From the NCBI GenBank assembly GCA_910577315.1, contig CAJTME010000005.1, forward strand, positions 95,808 through 159,807: DNA of 64,000 nucleotides, given 5' to 3'. Source of the DNA: an uncultured Muribaculaceae bacterium. GTDB taxonomy: Bacteria; Bacteroidota; Bacteroidia; Bacteroidales; Muribaculaceae. Under the pieces are notes generated by a model. The model was not told the origin of the DNA. It searched no databases and saw nothing but the letters and a program-made list of their open reading frames with translations. Made by a program: the position numbers and the translations under genes. Positions 25,915 through 34,433 of the stretch are shown piece after piece. Each line of letters starts with the position of its first letter. Positions within the stretch are counted from its first letter, which is position 1.

Positions 25915-28023
25915 TCACTTCACCTGATAAGGCAGCGTAAGTATGAAGCGGGCACCGCGCGTATAGGTGGTGTCAAGCACGAGGTCGCCGCCGAGCAGAC
26001 GAGCAAGCAGACGGGATATGGGCAATCCGAGACCAAGGCCCTGTGTGTCGGGATTGAGTTTTACAAATCGCTCAAATATGTGCTCTTCCTGTCCCGAAGG
26101 AATTCCTATGCCGGTATCGGAAATAGCGATGGCTATGTCGTTGCCGTTGTTCACCGGATGACATTCCAGGAAAATCACGCCCTTGCGGGTGAATTTTGCC
26201 GCATTTCCAAGCACATTGACCAAAATTTGCTGCACACGCCGCGGGTCGGTGAACGTGTCAAGATCTGGCGACTCAGGGTCGAATATGACCTTTACATCAG
26301 GTCCGATACGCGACGAGATACTTTCTACCGACAATTCCGTGATTTTACGCAAATCCACCAATTGTCGATGCAGGCTTACAGATTCAGAATCAATTTCCGA
26401 CAGGTGCAGCACATCGTTGACAATCGCTGTGAGAAACTCACCGTTCAGCTCCACCTGCTCGGCATACCGTTCAAGATAAGGCTTGTTGGAGGCATCGGCA
26501 CAGTCTACGATCAGGTGCGAGTATTCGATAAGGGCATTGAGCGGAACCGACACTTCATGGCTCATGTTCTTGATGAAATCACTCTTGAACTGATTTGCCC
26601 GCTGGGCCGCGTCACGCGCTTCTGTCAATTCTTTCTGCGACGCGCGCAACGACTCGCTTTCCGATTTCAGCGACTGGTTCGACACAGCCAGTGTGTCGGC
26701 AAGTTTTTTGGAATGTCTGTATAACCTCACGAGGAAGAAAACCAGCAGAAGCAATCCCAGCAGGGCGATTACCGCAATCATGATAATCATTTTCTGCAGC
26801 CGGTTCTCGGATTCGCGCTTATCAATCTGCAGGCGGTCGTAATCATCTTTTATCTTGTAAGTGTCATACCGTATCTGGAGTTCCTTCAACTTTTCCTGGA
26901 CACGCGAGTCAAGCATGTTTTCAAGCTCCTTGTTATACTCCATCGACGCCTTGAGGGTGGTGGCGGTATCGCCGGTCTGTGTCGAGGCTTCGATAAGATA
27001 TTTGAGCAATATGTTCCTGATGGGTTTGTTTGCGGGGTTGTCGACCTGCTTAACCAACATCGGCATCACTTCCTCGTAATGCTTGTTTGCCATGGCATAG
27101 TAGATCTCAGGCATCGGACGCTGGTTATATGTAGACTGAGCACGGGGATGCTCGTCGCGGTATTTCAGGGCGAGAAGATAGTAATCTTCGATTTGCTTTG
27201 GTGTAAGCTGTTTCCATTGCGACAGAAGTCTGGTATAGACAATATACCGGTTGGCGCCATAGTTGCGGTAAGGTCGCCCGATTGATGTATAGTGCCGCTC
27301 AAGCGAATCCATTATATCCAGCAGTTTTTTATCGGCTTCGATGGCCTTGAGATGTTCACCCACATTGGAATACGCCAGGGCCGACTGCACGTAATAAATG
27401 TTCCTCAACACTTTATCCGACGCCGGAAGCTGGTCTATGAGGTCCCCAAGTTCCAGAAGGTATCTCGAAAGCAGCTCGCCGTTTGATTCATTCGCAATGT
27501 TGACACAGACGGCATGGAGCAGTTTTATATGCTCATAAATATCTTCGGGTGAGTCAATTGTGAGTTCCCTCAGCTGGTCTTGAAAACGCAACTTGCGGGT
27601 CTCGAGATCGGCACGCGTGGCATAATAATAATTGCGCTGCATTTCGATAAAGGTGATTGTCTCCTCGGGATGTGAGTCTTTTGGGAAAGACTCCGCCATC
27701 TTCAGCAGCTCGTTGAGCCTCTCGATATTGGACGACGAGGCATTGGCCCTCATGCGCAGCATCTCAAGAGCCGTGGCATGGTCTTCTTCCCTCAATGACA
27801 CCTCATAAATCAATGCCGCAACTGAATCGGACGATGCCGGTTTATAGGTCTGGTAGATGTCAAACAAATTTGACAGCACGGTGATACTGTCCCGGCGGGA
27901 GCAATCGTTGGCGAGACGGTTTTGCAACGCAGATACAATTTCTGCATACTTTTCAACCTTTATGCCCGCATAACACGGGTAGACAAAGCAGAAAGATAAT
28001 ATTATAGCGAAAATTGATTTCAT
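25915..28023 (-). CDS. Orphan sensor histidine kinase with N-terminal TPR-like region
   Basis: 702 residues from the ATG at 28023, which starts a signal peptide (MKSIFAIILSFCFVYPCYA). A long helical periplasmic region (about 20-400) looks like TPR repeats. One membrane helix (about 415-437) precedes a coiled coil, a HisKA domain with His489 (NMSHEVSVPLNALIEY) and a HATPase domain ending in ISDTGIGIP, GLGLGLPISRLLARLLGG. There is no receiver or DNA-binding domain, unlike the hybrid kinases common in Bacteroides, and no response-regulator gene beside it. In HisKA the H-E pair is kept but the usual HE(L/I)RTP is HEVSVP. Confidence 0.9.
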   Translation of the reverse strand: MKSIFAIILSFCFVYPCYAGIKVEKYAEIVSALQNRLANDCSRRDSITVLSNLFDIYQTYKPASSDSVAALIYEVSLREEDHATALEMLRMRANASSSNIERLNELLKMAESFPKDSHPEETITFIEMQRNYYYATRADLETRKLRFQDQLRELTIDSPEDIYEHIKLLHAVCVNIANESNGELLSRYLLELGDLIDQLPASDKVLRNIYYVQSALAYSNVGEHLKAIEADKKLLDIMDSLERHYTSIGRPYRNYGANRYIVYTRLLSQWKQLTPKQIEDYYLLALKYRDEHPRAQSTYNQRPMPEIYYAMANKHYEEVMPMLVKQVDNPANKPIRNILLKYLIEASTQTGDTATTLKASMEYNKELENMLDSRVQEKLKELQIRYDTYKIKDDYDRLQIDKRESENRLQKMIIMIAVIALLGLLLLVFFLVRLYRHSKKLADTLAVSNQSLKSESESLRASQKELTEARDAAQRANQFKSDFIKNMSHEVSVPLNALIEYSHLIVDCADASNKPYLERYAEQVELNGEFLTAIVNDVLHLSEIDSESVSLHRQLVDLRKITELSVESISSRIGPDVKVIFDPESPDLDTFTDPRRVQQILVNVLGNAAKFTRKGVIFLECHPVNNGNDIAIAISDTGIGIPSGQEEHIFERFVKLNPDTQGLGLGLPISRLLARLLGGDLVLDTTYTRGARFILTLPYQVK

Positions 28024-28135
28024 AATGACAGGCTTGGAAAAATTAGGATTCCCAAGCTTGTCACAAATATAATACAATTTCGTTAAAAGGTGGCTACACT
28101 TTTCATTCGATTAACATACATTAACCCTTTTGCGT

Positions 28136-28507
28136 TTATCGGATGATTGCACGTCCCGCCCATACCAGCAGCACGCCGAAAACCACACTGAGGCCAAGAT
28201 AGAGAGCGAAGGTTGCCCAATCGCCCTTATTACCGAGAACCCACATGTCGTCGGCAAAAGAGGAGAATGTTGTGAAACCGCCACAGAAGCCGGTGATTAA
28301 CAGCACATTTTCGCCGGGTGTCATTACATGTGCTTTTTCAAGTAGGCCGAAGAACAGGTCGATAAGGAAGCAGCCGATGATGTTCACCATGAATGTTCCC
28401 ATCGGGAAAGCTCCATGGAACATCCCCGAACACCATTTGCCGACAAGATAGCGGCCACAGGTACCAACAAAACCGCCTGCACCGGCGATTAACATTGCTT
28501 TAATCAT
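28136..28507 (-). CDS. crcB: Fluoride efflux channel CrcB/Fluc
   Basis: 123 residues, four membrane helices, the normal size of a Fluc subunit that dimerises in the inner membrane and exports fluoride. Family motifs are visible: GGFVGTCGRYLVG at the N-terminus, FMVNIIGCFLIDLFFG (conserved Asn) and GFCGGFTTFSSFADD, which carries the Phe box. No fluoride riboswitch was recognised in the 100-base upstream gap. Confidence 0.95.
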   Translation of the reverse strand: MIKAMLIAGAGGFVGTCGRYLVGKWCSGMFHGAFPMGTFMVNIIGCFLIDLFFGLLEKAHVMTPGENVLLITGFCGGFTTFSSFADDMWVLGNKGDWATFALYLGLSVVFGVLLVWAGRAIIR

Positions 28508-28562
28508 AATTATACAAATTTGGTTAAGTATTCTTTATTAAGGAAAACCAACATCGGCAAAA

Positions 28563-28594
28563 TTTGGTTCGGTCGCATAAATATATTTCCTTTG
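28563..28594 (+). promoter_or_regulatory. Promoter of the Nudix gene
   Basis: TTTG (28563-28566), a 20-base spacer and TTCCTTTG (28587-28594), one mismatch from TAnnTTTG. The start codon follows after 15 bases. Confidence 0.6.
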
Positions 28595-28609
28595 CAGAAA
28601 AAATAATTC

Positions 28610-29110
28610 ATGGATAACTCAGCTGAAATATTCCCTGTCGTTGACACCGACGGCGCAGTCATCGGCAAGGCCACCCGCGGTGAATGTCATGGAGGCTCCA
28701 TGCTGCTCCATCCCGTTGTGCATCTGCACGTATTTGACCGCGCCGGCAATCTGTATCTCCAGAAACGTCCCGCCTGGAAGGACATACAGCCCGGCAAATG
28801 GGACACGGCGGTCGGAGGCCACGTGGACTATGGCGAGGAAGTCACCGTGGCTCTGCGCCGGGAAGCCCGAGAGGAACTCGGCCTCAGCAATTTCGAGTCG
28901 GAATTTATCGCAAGATACGTGTTTGAATCAGACCGCGAGCGCGAACTGGTTAACTCTTTCCGCACCGTGGTGGACGAGTTGCCATGTCCTTCCGATGAAC
29001 TTGACGGAGGCCGTTTCTGGTCCCGCGATGAAATTCTCGCCAACCTCGGCAAGGAGGTGTTCACACCGAATTTCGAACAGGAATACGTTCGTTTGTTCGG
29101 AAAGGATTAA
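28610..29110 (+). CDS. Nudix hydrolase (IPP isomerase/YfcD-like)
   Basis: 166 residues with a complete Nudix box from G70 to L92 (G-x5-E76-x7-R84-E85-A-R-E88-E89-L-G-L). The surroundings (VDTDGAVIGKATRGECH at the N-terminus, HLHVFDRAGNLYLQKR, IQPGKWDTAVGGHVDYGE) match the YfcD/IPP-isomerase-like branch, whose members hydrolyse nucleoside or other diphosphates; true isomerase Cys and Glu residues are not evident. Substrate unknown. It converges on the ABC-F gene with an eight-base gap. Confidence 0.93.
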   Translation: MDNSAEIFPVVDTDGAVIGKATRGECHGGSMLLHPVVHLHVFDRAGNLYLQKRPAWKDIQPGKWDTAVGGHVDYGEEVTVALRREAREELGLSNFESEFIARYVFESDRERELVNSFRTVVDELPCPSDELDGGRFWSRDEILANLGKEVFTPNFEQEYVRLFGKD

Positions 29111-29118
29111 ACGCATGC

Positions 29119-30978
29119 TCACTCCTTTTCGGAAAGTTCGAGCCAGCGCATTTCCTTTTCGTCAAGCAACTCCTTGACTTCCTCGTAACGGGCCGAAAGG
29201 GCCGCCACGTCATCCAGCGTGTCGCCTGAATTGAACTTCGCCTCCAGCGCCTCCTTTTCGGCTGTCAGGGCTTCTATCTCGGCCGAAAGCGCCTCAAATT
29301 CCTTGCGTTCCTTGAACGACATTTTCGCCGGGCGTTCTGCCTTTTGCCGCTGTGGTGCGGGCTTGGCCACAGCCTGCTCGCGCTGGCGGGCGGCTTCCTG
29401 CTCTCGATGCCACTCGGCATACTCCGAATAAGTGCCCGGGAAATCCTTTACAACGCCGTTGCCCTCCATCACGAACAGGTGCTCGGCTATATTGTCCAGG
29501 AAATAGCGGTCGTGGCTGATAACAATCAGGCACCCCTTGAATTCCGTGAGGTATTCTTCAAGAATCCCGAGCGTCACGATGTCAAGGTCGTTGGTGGGCT
29601 CGTCAAGGATGAGGAAATTTGGCTGACGCATCAACACCGTTGCCAGATGCAGGCGGCACAGCTCGCCTCCGCTCAGGGTGTGGATGTATTTTTGCTGGTC
29701 GGCCGGTGAGAACAGGAAGCGGTTCAGGAACTGCATGGGCGACAGCTTGTAGTCGCCCGTATCGACTTCTTCGGCAATCTCGGTGATTGCGTCGATGACT
29801 TTCTTCTCCCGGTTGAAATTTATGCCGTCCTGGCTGTAATAGCCGAAACGCACGGTCTCGCCCACGTTCCACTGGCCGCTATCGACAGGCAGGAGGCCCT
29901 GGAGCAATTTTATGAACGTGGATTTTCCGACACCGTTGGCGCCGATAAGTCCCACTTTCTCATAGCGGGCGAAAGTATATGAGAAGTCGCGCAGTATTAC
30001 CTTTTCGCCGAAACTTTTCGATATGTGTTCGGCCTCGAAAATCTTTGAACCGATATATGAGGCCTTGACATCGAGGTCAACGTCTTTCTCGGGGCGTATG
30101 CCGTTGCGCTGGCGGTCTTTCAGTTCATAGAAGGAATCTATGCGGAACTTTGCCTTGCCGGCGCGGGCCTGCGGCTGACGGCTCATCCACTCCTGCTCGC
30201 GGCGAAGGGTATTGCGCACCTTGGCGAGCTCGGCTGTCATGGCCTCGATACGCTCGGCGCGGCGGCGCAGATAATAATCGTAGTTTCCGTCGTAGGAATA
30301 TATCTGCCTGTTGTCAATCTCGATGATGCGGTTGCAGACCCTGTCGAGGAAATAACGGTCGTGCGTCACCATCAGTATGGTCACGCGCGAACGCTTCAGG
30401 TAATTCTCAATCCATTCGATAACTTCGATGTCAAGATGGTTGGTGGGCTCGTCGAGGATTATCAAATCCGGCTCGCGCATCAACACAGATGCAAGGGCCA
30501 CACGTTTGCGCTGTCCGCCCGAAAGCGTCTGCACCCGCGCCGTAAGGTCGGGGAGGTTCAGGCGCGTCAGAAGCCGGTGCAGGCGATCCTGGTAGTCCCA
30601 TGCCGAAGCTGCGTCCATCTCATGCGCCAGCGCCTCGATGCGGACTGCGTCACCCGACGCGATGGCACCCTCATAATCGCGGACTATTGCGGCCACAGGG
30701 TCGTCGCTCTGAAGCGCAGCCTCGGCCACGGTCGGATTACCGTCGAAGTCGGGCTTCTGCTCAAGATAGCCCACGCGCAGGCCGTTGCGCCACACCACGC
30801 GGCCCGAATCGGCGTCCTCGCGCCCGGCTATGATGCTGAGCAATGTCGATTTACCGGTGCCGTTTTTAGCCACGATTCCTATTTTGTCACCTTCCTCCAC
30901 GCCAAACGTCACGCCGTCGAAAAGCATGCGGTCGCCGTAGCTTTTGGTCAAATCCTCAATCTGTAGATAGCTTGCCAT
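29119..30978 (-). CDS. ABC-F family ATPase (Uup-like)
   Basis: 619 residues, two ABC domains and no membrane segments. Domain 1: Walker A GIVAKNGTGKST, signature LSGGQRKRVALA, Walker B LIILDEPTNHLD. Domain 2: GANGVGKST, LSGGELCRLHLA, LILDEPTNDLD. A linker rich in Arg/Glu (about 240-300) and a C-terminal coiled coil (about 545-619) are as in Uup, an ABC-F protein acting on ribosomes or branched DNA. Antibiotic-resistance members of ABC-F differ in linker; nothing here points that way. Confidence 0.92.
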   Translation of the reverse strand: MASYLQIEDLTKSYGDRMLFDGVTFGVEEGDKIGIVAKNGTGKSTLLSIIAGREDADSGRVVWRNGLRVGYLEQKPDFDGNPTVAEAALQSDDPVAAIVRDYEGAIASGDAVRIEALAHEMDAASAWDYQDRLHRLLTRLNLPDLTARVQTLSGGQRKRVALASVLMREPDLIILDEPTNHLDIEVIEWIENYLKRSRVTILMVTHDRYFLDRVCNRIIEIDNRQIYSYDGNYDYYLRRRAERIEAMTAELAKVRNTLRREQEWMSRQPQARAGKAKFRIDSFYELKDRQRNGIRPEKDVDLDVKASYIGSKIFEAEHISKSFGEKVILRDFSYTFARYEKVGLIGANGVGKSTFIKLLQGLLPVDSGQWNVGETVRFGYYSQDGINFNREKKVIDAITEIAEEVDTGDYKLSPMQFLNRFLFSPADQQKYIHTLSGGELCRLHLATVLMRQPNFLILDEPTNDLDIVTLGILEEYLTEFKGCLIVISHDRYFLDNIAEHLFVMEGNGVVKDFPGTYSEYAEWHREQEAARQREQAVAKPAPQRQKAERPAKMSFKERKEFEALSAEIEALTAEKEALEAKFNSGDTLDDVAALSARYEEVKELLDEKEMRWLELSEKE

Positions 30979-31003
30979 GCGAAATAAATGCTGTATTGAC
31001 CGA

Positions 31004-31011
31004 CAAATTTA
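31004..31011 (-). promoter_or_regulatory. -7 element of the ABC-F gene
   Basis: TAAATTTG on the minus strand, 25 bases before the start codon; exact consensus. Confidence 0.6.
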
Positions 31012-31035
31012 CGGATTTTTATTGAGATTTTTTCG

Positions 31036-31043
31036 TACCTTTG
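31036..31043 (+). promoter_or_regulatory. -7 element of the M13 peptidase gene
   Basis: TACCTTTG, exact consensus, 20 bases before the start codon. Together with the minus-strand box at 31004 it forms a compact divergent promoter region. Confidence 0.65.
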
Positions 31044-31063
31044 CTCGTTAAAATTTTATTAAT

Positions 31064-33079
31064 ATGAAAAAAGTAATATTTGCAGCTATTGCCATGAGTA
31101 TGCTTTCTACGATTGGCGCATCGGCCGCCACTCCGCGTGGCGTCGACCGGGCCAATCTGGACGAGACCGTGTCGCCGGGCGTTGATTTCTATGAATATGC
31201 CTGCGGCGGCTGGATGAAGGCCAATCCCCTTTCCGACGAGTATTCACGCTACGGAACTTTCGACCAGCTCGGCGAACTCAACCGCCAGCAGGTGCGTGAC
31301 CTCGTCCTCGGTCTTGACGCCTCTGCCGTTCCGTTCGGTTCAAACGCACAGAAAATCGCCGACTTCTATGCCCTCGGCATGGACGCCGACCGCCTCAACC
31401 GCGAGGGCGCCGCGCCCCTCCAGGCCGACCTGGCTAAAATCGCCCGCTCGACCCGCACTGACATGATCGACCTTATGGCCACAATGCCGGGTGTCGCAGC
31501 GTTCTTCGGCACCGGCGTGGGAGCCGACATGCTCAATGTCGACATGAACGTAATGTACTGGCAGCAGGGTGGCCTCGGTCTCGGCGACCGCGACTACTAT
31601 CTTGAAGACAGCGAAAACACCAAGGCTGTCCGCGCCGCCTACCGCGACTATCTCCACACCCTCGCCAACCTCATCGGTTATGACGACGCAGCCGCCTACC
31701 GCCTCGTGGGCAACGTGATGGACATCGAGACCGCACTGGCCCGCGCAGCCATGTCGCGCGAGGAACTCCGCGACCCCGCCGCGTCCTACAACCCCATGGC
31801 CATCGCCGACCTTGCCAAGGAATATCCCGCTGTAGACCTCAAGCGCTACTTCGCCAAACAGGGCATCAACAAAATCGACAGCCTCATCGTAGGGCAGCCC
31901 AAGTCTCTCGCAGCCGTAAACGACATTCTCGCCAACTATTCGGAGCAGGCTCTCCGCGATTACCTTACCGCCGGCTATGTGTCCTCAGCCGCCTCTTACC
32001 TGAGCGATGACTTCATCAACGCCGAGTTTGCCCTGTCGCAGGTGCTCTCAGGAGTCAAGCAACAGCAGCCCCGCTGGAAACGCGCAGTAGCCGTGCCCAA
32101 CGGAATGATGGGTGAGGCACTCGGCGAACTTTATGTCGAGAAATACTTCCCCCCGGTAGCCAAGGAGAAAATGACCAAGCTCGTGAAAAATCTCCAGACA
32201 GCCCTCGGCGAGCACATTTCCGGCCTCACCTGGATGAGCGATGAAACCAAAGCCCGCGGTCTGGAAAAGCTGTCGACATTCAAGGTTAAAATCGGCTATC
32301 CCGACAAGTGGAAAGACTATTCAAGCCTCACCATCGACCCCTCAAAATCCTATTGGGAAAATGTGCAGGCCGCCATCATGTTCAACACCAACCAGGACCT
32401 CGCCGATTTCGGCAAGCCGGTCGACAAGGAACGCTGGTTCATGTCACCCCAGACCGTAAACGCCTACTACAATCCCACCACAAACGAAATCTGCTTCCCC
32501 GCCGGCATCCTGCAGGCTCCCTACTTCAACCCCGATGCTGACGATGCAGAAAACTATGGTGCAATCGGTGTGGTAATCGGCCATGAGATGACCCACGGAT
32601 TCGACGACCAGGGCCGTCAGTTCGACAAGGACGGCAATTTCTCCAACTGGTGGACCGACGCCGATGCCGAAGCCTTCACAACACTTGCCGACAAGCTCGT
32701 CGCTCAGTTCGATGCAATCGAAGTCGCTCCCGGCGTTCACGCCAACGGTCGCTTCACCCTCGGCGAAAACATCGCCGACCATGGTGGCCTGCGCGTGGCC
32801 TACACAGCCTATCACAACGCCCTCGGCGAGGGTAACGAAGGCGAAGTAATCGACGGCTTCACCCCCGACCAGCGCTTCTACCTGGCCTACGCAAACGTAT
32901 GGGCCGGCAACATCCGCGACGCCGAGATTCTCAAACGCACCAAAACCGACCCCCACTCCCTCGGACGCTGGCGTGTCAACGCATCGCTGCGCAACCTCGA
33001 GCCCTTCTTCCGCGCCTTCAACATCAAGGCCGGCGACCCCATGTTCCTCCCCGAAAACGAACGGGTAGTAATTTGGTAA
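31064..33079 (+). CDS. pepO: M13-family zinc metallopeptidase (neprilysin/PepO-like)
   Basis: 671 residues. The signal peptide (about 1-20, ending GASA) sends it to the periplasm. The M13 N-terminal domain begins with DETVSPGVDFYEYACGGWM. The catalytic domain has NAYYNPTTNEICFPAGILQ, the zinc site H507-E-M-T-H511 (VIGHEMTHGFDDQG) and the third ligand in ENIADHGGLRVAY; it ends with the family VIW tail. All catalytic residues are present. The enzyme cleaves oligopeptides. It is a single-gene unit ended by the hairpin at 33103. Confidence 0.96.
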   Translation: MKKVIFAAIAMSMLSTIGASAATPRGVDRANLDETVSPGVDFYEYACGGWMKANPLSDEYSRYGTFDQLGELNRQQVRDLVLGLDASAVPFGSNAQKIADFYALGMDADRLNREGAAPLQADLAKIARSTRTDMIDLMATMPGVAAFFGTGVGADMLNVDMNVMYWQQGGLGLGDRDYYLEDSENTKAVRAAYRDYLHTLANLIGYDDAAAYRLVGNVMDIETALARAAMSREELRDPAASYNPMAIADLAKEYPAVDLKRYFAKQGINKIDSLIVGQPKSLAAVNDILANYSEQALRDYLTAGYVSSAASYLSDDFINAEFALSQVLSGVKQQQPRWKRAVAVPNGMMGEALGELYVEKYFPPVAKEKMTKLVKNLQTALGEHISGLTWMSDETKARGLEKLSTFKVKIGYPDKWKDYSSLTIDPSKSYWENVQAAIMFNTNQDLADFGKPVDKERWFMSPQTVNAYYNPTTNEICFPAGILQAPYFNPDADDAENYGAIGVVIGHEMTHGFDDQGRQFDKDGNFSNWWTDADAEAFTTLADKLVAQFDAIEVAPGVHANGRFTLGENIADHGGLRVAYTAYHNALGEGNEGEVIDGFTPDQRFYLAYANVWAGNIRDAEILKRTKTDPHSLGRWRVNASLRNLEPFFRAFNIKAGDPMFLPENERVVIW

Positions 33080-33102
33080 ATTAGGAATTATAAATTATAA
33101 AA

Positions 33103-33150
33103 ATGCCATCCGGGCGCTCGGAATCATCCGAAACCCGGATGGCATCTTTT
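33103..33150 (+). terminator. Terminator of the M13 peptidase gene
   Basis: ATGCCATCCGGG (33103-33114) pairs with CCCGGATGGCAT (33134-33145), followed by CTTTT. Part of the right arm (CCCGGATGGCA) is repeated near 33196, and a palindrome GGAGTACTCC lies between. Confidence 0.8.
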
Positions 33151-33204
33151 ATACCCACTGCCCAACTCGGAGTACTCCGAGTACTCAAAAAAATACCCGG
33201 ATGG

Positions 33205-33246
33205 CAATTCCCAATTCCTAATTCCTAATTTCTAATTCCTAATTCA
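33205..33246. repeat. Second heptamer array with inverted flank
   Basis: Six phase-locked 7-bp units of the form (C/T)AATT(C/T)C run up to the stop codon of the minus-strand DUF4421 gene. Reverse-complement-like units (GGAATTA, TAAATTA, 33084-33097) stand right after the M13 stop. The layout is the same as at 25784-25911, although the heptamer sequence differs. Confidence 0.75.
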
Positions 33247-34290
33247 CCACAGGTTAAACCTGTAGCCCACCGACACCGTTCCCGAAATTATATTTCCAAG
33301 GAAAGTTGTACGGCGGTCGGCGATAAGCGACGAATTCACATTTCCGACACCACCGATAAACCAATAGCCATGGTTCCACACAGCCGAGAACTTTATTCGG
33401 TTGTAAAGTGAGAAACTCGTCTCCTCGGTGTCGGAATTGACAAATCCGACCTTGAAGCCAATCGTAGGCGAAACACTTACGCCGATAAGCCATTTCTTAC
33501 CGAGCGCCCAATTGTAACCATAGCCAAGCCTGAAACCATAGTTTGTTGTTTTCACCCTGTAATGGTAGCCGTTCCATTCTTCAGGCAGCATGTCAAGCAT
33601 GTGCGGATCAAGACCTGAAAAATCAAAATCATAGCCCTGGGAATAAATTGACAGGCCGGCATAGAACGATCCCTGGCTGCGGCGCTGTATCTTGCTGAAA
33701 TTGAACGCGGCCGCCTGCGAATATCGCTTATGATTAAAAAAATAGTAGGCATCAATTCCCCATGTGTCTACCTTTATGCCATTGAACGGTATGTCCAGAT
33801 CCCTCATGTCTCCGAACCTGGTCATCTTCGTGCCGACTTCATTATTTTCAATATAGGCCTCAACTCCCAGCAAACTGCAGTTAAATCCGAACTGATAACG
33901 GCTGCGTGCATCCCTCACCCCTCCGAAAAGGTTGCTGATATTGATGTCATACCCCACCGATACCGCAAGGTATGTAAGGTAGGCGCCTATCGATGTGGAT
34001 GGGTCGGATACAAGGTCGACATACTGATTTTCCGGAAGGGTAAAACGATAATAGTCAAGCCACGAATCGGTTATGATTTTCACGTTGAATTTCGTTCCCG
34101 TACCGACCACGTAAGTCGAGTCATATGAGTTGAAAAACTTGTCGCCCCACCGGTATGTGTTGACGCAGAAACGGGGAAATTTACCCCATTCTGCAATAGA
34201 GTCAAGATTGAACGAAATAGCTTCGGCACGTTGTCCTGACGCAAGCACCGATACAATAACCAAAAACAATCTGATGACAAGCTTCTTCAT
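33244..34290 (-). CDS. DUF4421 outer-membrane protein
   Basis: 348 residues. Signal peptide about 1-24 (ending RAEA), then the DUF4421 domain: WGKFPRFCVNTYRWGDKFFNSYD near the start is quoted in part (YRWGDKFFNSYD) and typical. Alternating aromatic strands through to SVGYRFNLW suggest an 8-12-strand beta-barrel ending in an aromatic residue. Function unknown; common in Bacteroidales. It is transcribed alone from the promoter at 34317. Confidence 0.85.
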   Translation of the reverse strand: MKKLVIRLFLVIVSVLASGQRAEAISFNLDSIAEWGKFPRFCVNTYRWGDKFFNSYDSTYVVGTGTKFNVKIITDSWLDYYRFTLPENQYVDLVSDPSTSIGAYLTYLAVSVGYDINISNLFGGVRDARSRYQFGFNCSLLGVEAYIENNEVGTKMTRFGDMRDLDIPFNGIKVDTWGIDAYYFFNHKRYSQAAAFNFSKIQRRSQGSFYAGLSIYSQGYDFDFSGLDPHMLDMLPEEWNGYHYRVKTTNYGFRLGYGYNWALGKKWLIGVSVSPTIGFKVGFVNSDTEETSFSLYNRIKFSAVWNHGYWFIGGVGNVNSSLIADRRTTFLGNIISGTVSVGYRFNLW

Positions 34291-34316
34291 TTAATACGGC
34301 TTTCATTTTGAGAATG

Positions 34317-34346
34317 CAAAGTTAGTAAATAATCACGGAACCGAAA
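34317..34346 (-). promoter_or_regulatory. Promoter of the DUF4421 gene
   Basis: TAACTTTG on the minus strand (34317-34324), exact match, with TTTC (34343-34346) as a weaker -33 box at 18 bases. Confidence 0.6.
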
Positions 34347-34433
34347 TTTCAGCACATATTAAAAATTTTAACAAAACCCTTTTTGGAACATAATTGTTTA
34401 CAAAATGGAAAACCTGAAACGCCACATCACATT

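Noticed and set aside
28508..28609. Fluoride riboswitch before crcB
   Set aside because: The gap is AT-rich, and the conserved stem and pseudoknot pattern of the crcB motif was not found.
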